DNA of 6,399 nucleotides from Saprospiraceae bacterium (GTDB lineage Bacteria > Bacteroidota > Bacteroidia > Chitinophagales > Saprospiraceae), in contig JAGQWW010000153.1 in NCBI GenBank assembly GCA_020436955.1, forward strand, positions 1-6,399, in the 5' to 3' direction. The notes under the pieces were generated by a model. It was given only the letters and a program-made list of their open reading frames with translations, ran no database searches and was not told where the DNA came from. A program made the translations under genes and the position numbers. This document shows, piece after piece, positions 5,627 to 6,399 of the stretch. Each line of letters opens with the position of its first letter. The first letter of the stretch is position 1.

Positions 5627-6399
5627 ATGCAGCAAGACGATTCGTTTAAAAAACTGGTTTCGCATTGTAAAGAATATGGATTCATTTATCAATCCAGTGA
5701 AATATATGATGGACTTAGCGCCGTATATGATTACGGCCCATATGGTTCAGCTTTAAAAAATAATATCAAGGAATATTGGTGGAAATCAATGGTTCAGATG
5801 CATGACAACATCGTAGGTATTGATGCTGCCATTTTTATGCATCCTAAAACCTGGAAGGCATCCGGCCACGTCGATGCTTTTAACGACCCGCTTATTGATA
5901 ACAAGGACTCAAAAAAGCGCTATCGTGCTGATGTATTGGTAGAGGATTACCTTGACAAGCTTACTGCTAAGATGGATAAGGAGGTTGAAAAAGCCAGTAA
6001 GCGTTTTGATAGTTTTGACGAAGCTATTTTCCGTTCGACCAACGAAAGAGTTTTACGCAATCAGGAAAAATACGATGAAGTTGCCGGTCGCCTTGCAACT
6101 TGTATGACCAACGGAGATCTGGAAGGATTGAAAAACCTGATTGATGAATTAGAAATTGCTGACCCTGAAAGTGGTTCCCGAAACTGGACAGAAGTACGCC
6201 AGTTTAACCTTATGTTCTCCACACAAATGGGTAACATCGCTGGTGAAGAAGGCAAATTGTACCTGCGTCCTGAAACGGCTCAAGGTATTTTTGTAAACTT
6301 CCTGAATGTTCAAAAAACCACCCGTCAGAAAATTCCTTTTGGTATTGCTCAGATAGGAAAAGCTTTCAGAAATGAAATTGTGGCAAGACAATTCATTTT
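5627..6399 (+). CDS. glyS: Glycyl-tRNA synthetase, single-chain (alpha2) type, N-terminal part (3' end outside window)
   Basis: The frame is open from the ATG at 5627 to the right edge, giving 257 complete codons. The product is the class II glycine-tRNA ligase (EC 6.1.1.14), a cytosolic enzyme that attaches glycine to tRNA-Gly with ATP. The family-typical N-terminus has FIYQSSEIYDG (19-29) and YDYGPYGSALKNNIKEYWW (34-52), the motif-1 region of bacterial homodimeric and eukaryotic-type GlyRS. LRPETAQGIF at 213-222 is a GlyRS hallmark for glycine recognition. Class II motif 2 (GKAFRNE, R248-N-E250) lies near the edge. A charged, mostly helical stretch (about 109-184) lies between the first catalytic strands and LRPETAQ, as an insertion region. 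Motif 3 and the C-terminal anticodon-binding domain would lie beyond the window. It is not the separate alpha/beta (glyQ/glyS) type. The leader (TTTTTAAAAAAGAT) is A/T-rich with no Shine-Dalgarno. Confidence 0.97.
   Translation, partial: MQQDDSFKKLVSHCKEYGFIYQSSEIYDGLSAVYDYGPYGSALKNNIKEYWWKSMVQMHDNIVGIDAAIFMHPKTWKASGHVDAFNDPLIDNKDSKKRYRADVLVEDYLDKLTAKMDKEVEKASKRFDSFDEAIFRSTNERVLRNQEKYDEVAGRLATCMTNGDLEGLKNLIDELEIADPESGSRNWTEVRQFNLMFSTQMGNIAGEEGKLYLRPETAQGIFVNFLNVQKTTRQKIPFGIAQIGKAFRNEIVARQFI

Noticed and set aside
6061..6391. Two minus-strand open frames (64 and 80 codons)
   Set aside because: Both are antisense to well-conserved GlyRS coding sequence including LRPETAQGIF.

Overview
The window looks like chromosomal DNA from a member of the Bacteroidota. 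The evidence is AT-rich intergenic DNA, A-rich leaders without Shine-Dalgarno sequences, promoter-like TAnnTTTG elements, a periplasmic two-component-type beta-propeller sensor, and a single-chain GlyRS and ATP-type PEPCK whose sequences look typical of that phylum. I cannot place it below phylum with confidence. No mobile elements, CRISPR arrays, tRNAs or rRNAs are visible.

Layout, left to right. On the minus strand, the first 498 codons of a secreted or membrane-anchored two-component-regulator-propeller sensor run off the left edge (1495 to 2). It appears to start at a TTG codon pinned by two in-frame stops. Also on the minus strand is a complete pckA (3307 to 1694, 537 aa) with a strong intrinsic terminator. 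A 337-bp AT-rich divergent region (3308-3644) carries a perfect TAnnTTTG element for pckA, a LacI/CcpA-type operator-like dyad in the pckA leader, and a plausible promoter for the rightward genes. On the plus strand follow a complete Rieske non-heme iron oxygenase alpha subunit (3645-4721), a complete DUF937-type protein with an internal duplication (4827-5444), an intrinsic terminator, and the first 257 codons of glycyl-tRNA synthetase (5627 to the right edge).

The genes do not form an obvious pathway. PEPCK opens gluconeogenesis, GlyRS charges tRNA-Gly, and the sensor belongs to signal transduction. The Rieske oxygenase and the DUF937 protein have no known substrate or role here, and no ferredoxin or reductase partner is encoded in the window. 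I found no convincing new multi-gene system. The observations most worth a second look are the operator-like site before pckA, the two-fold repeat with DxDGS acidic loops in the DUF937 protein, the orphan Rieske oxygenase with Glu at the bridging position, and the TTG start of the sensor.
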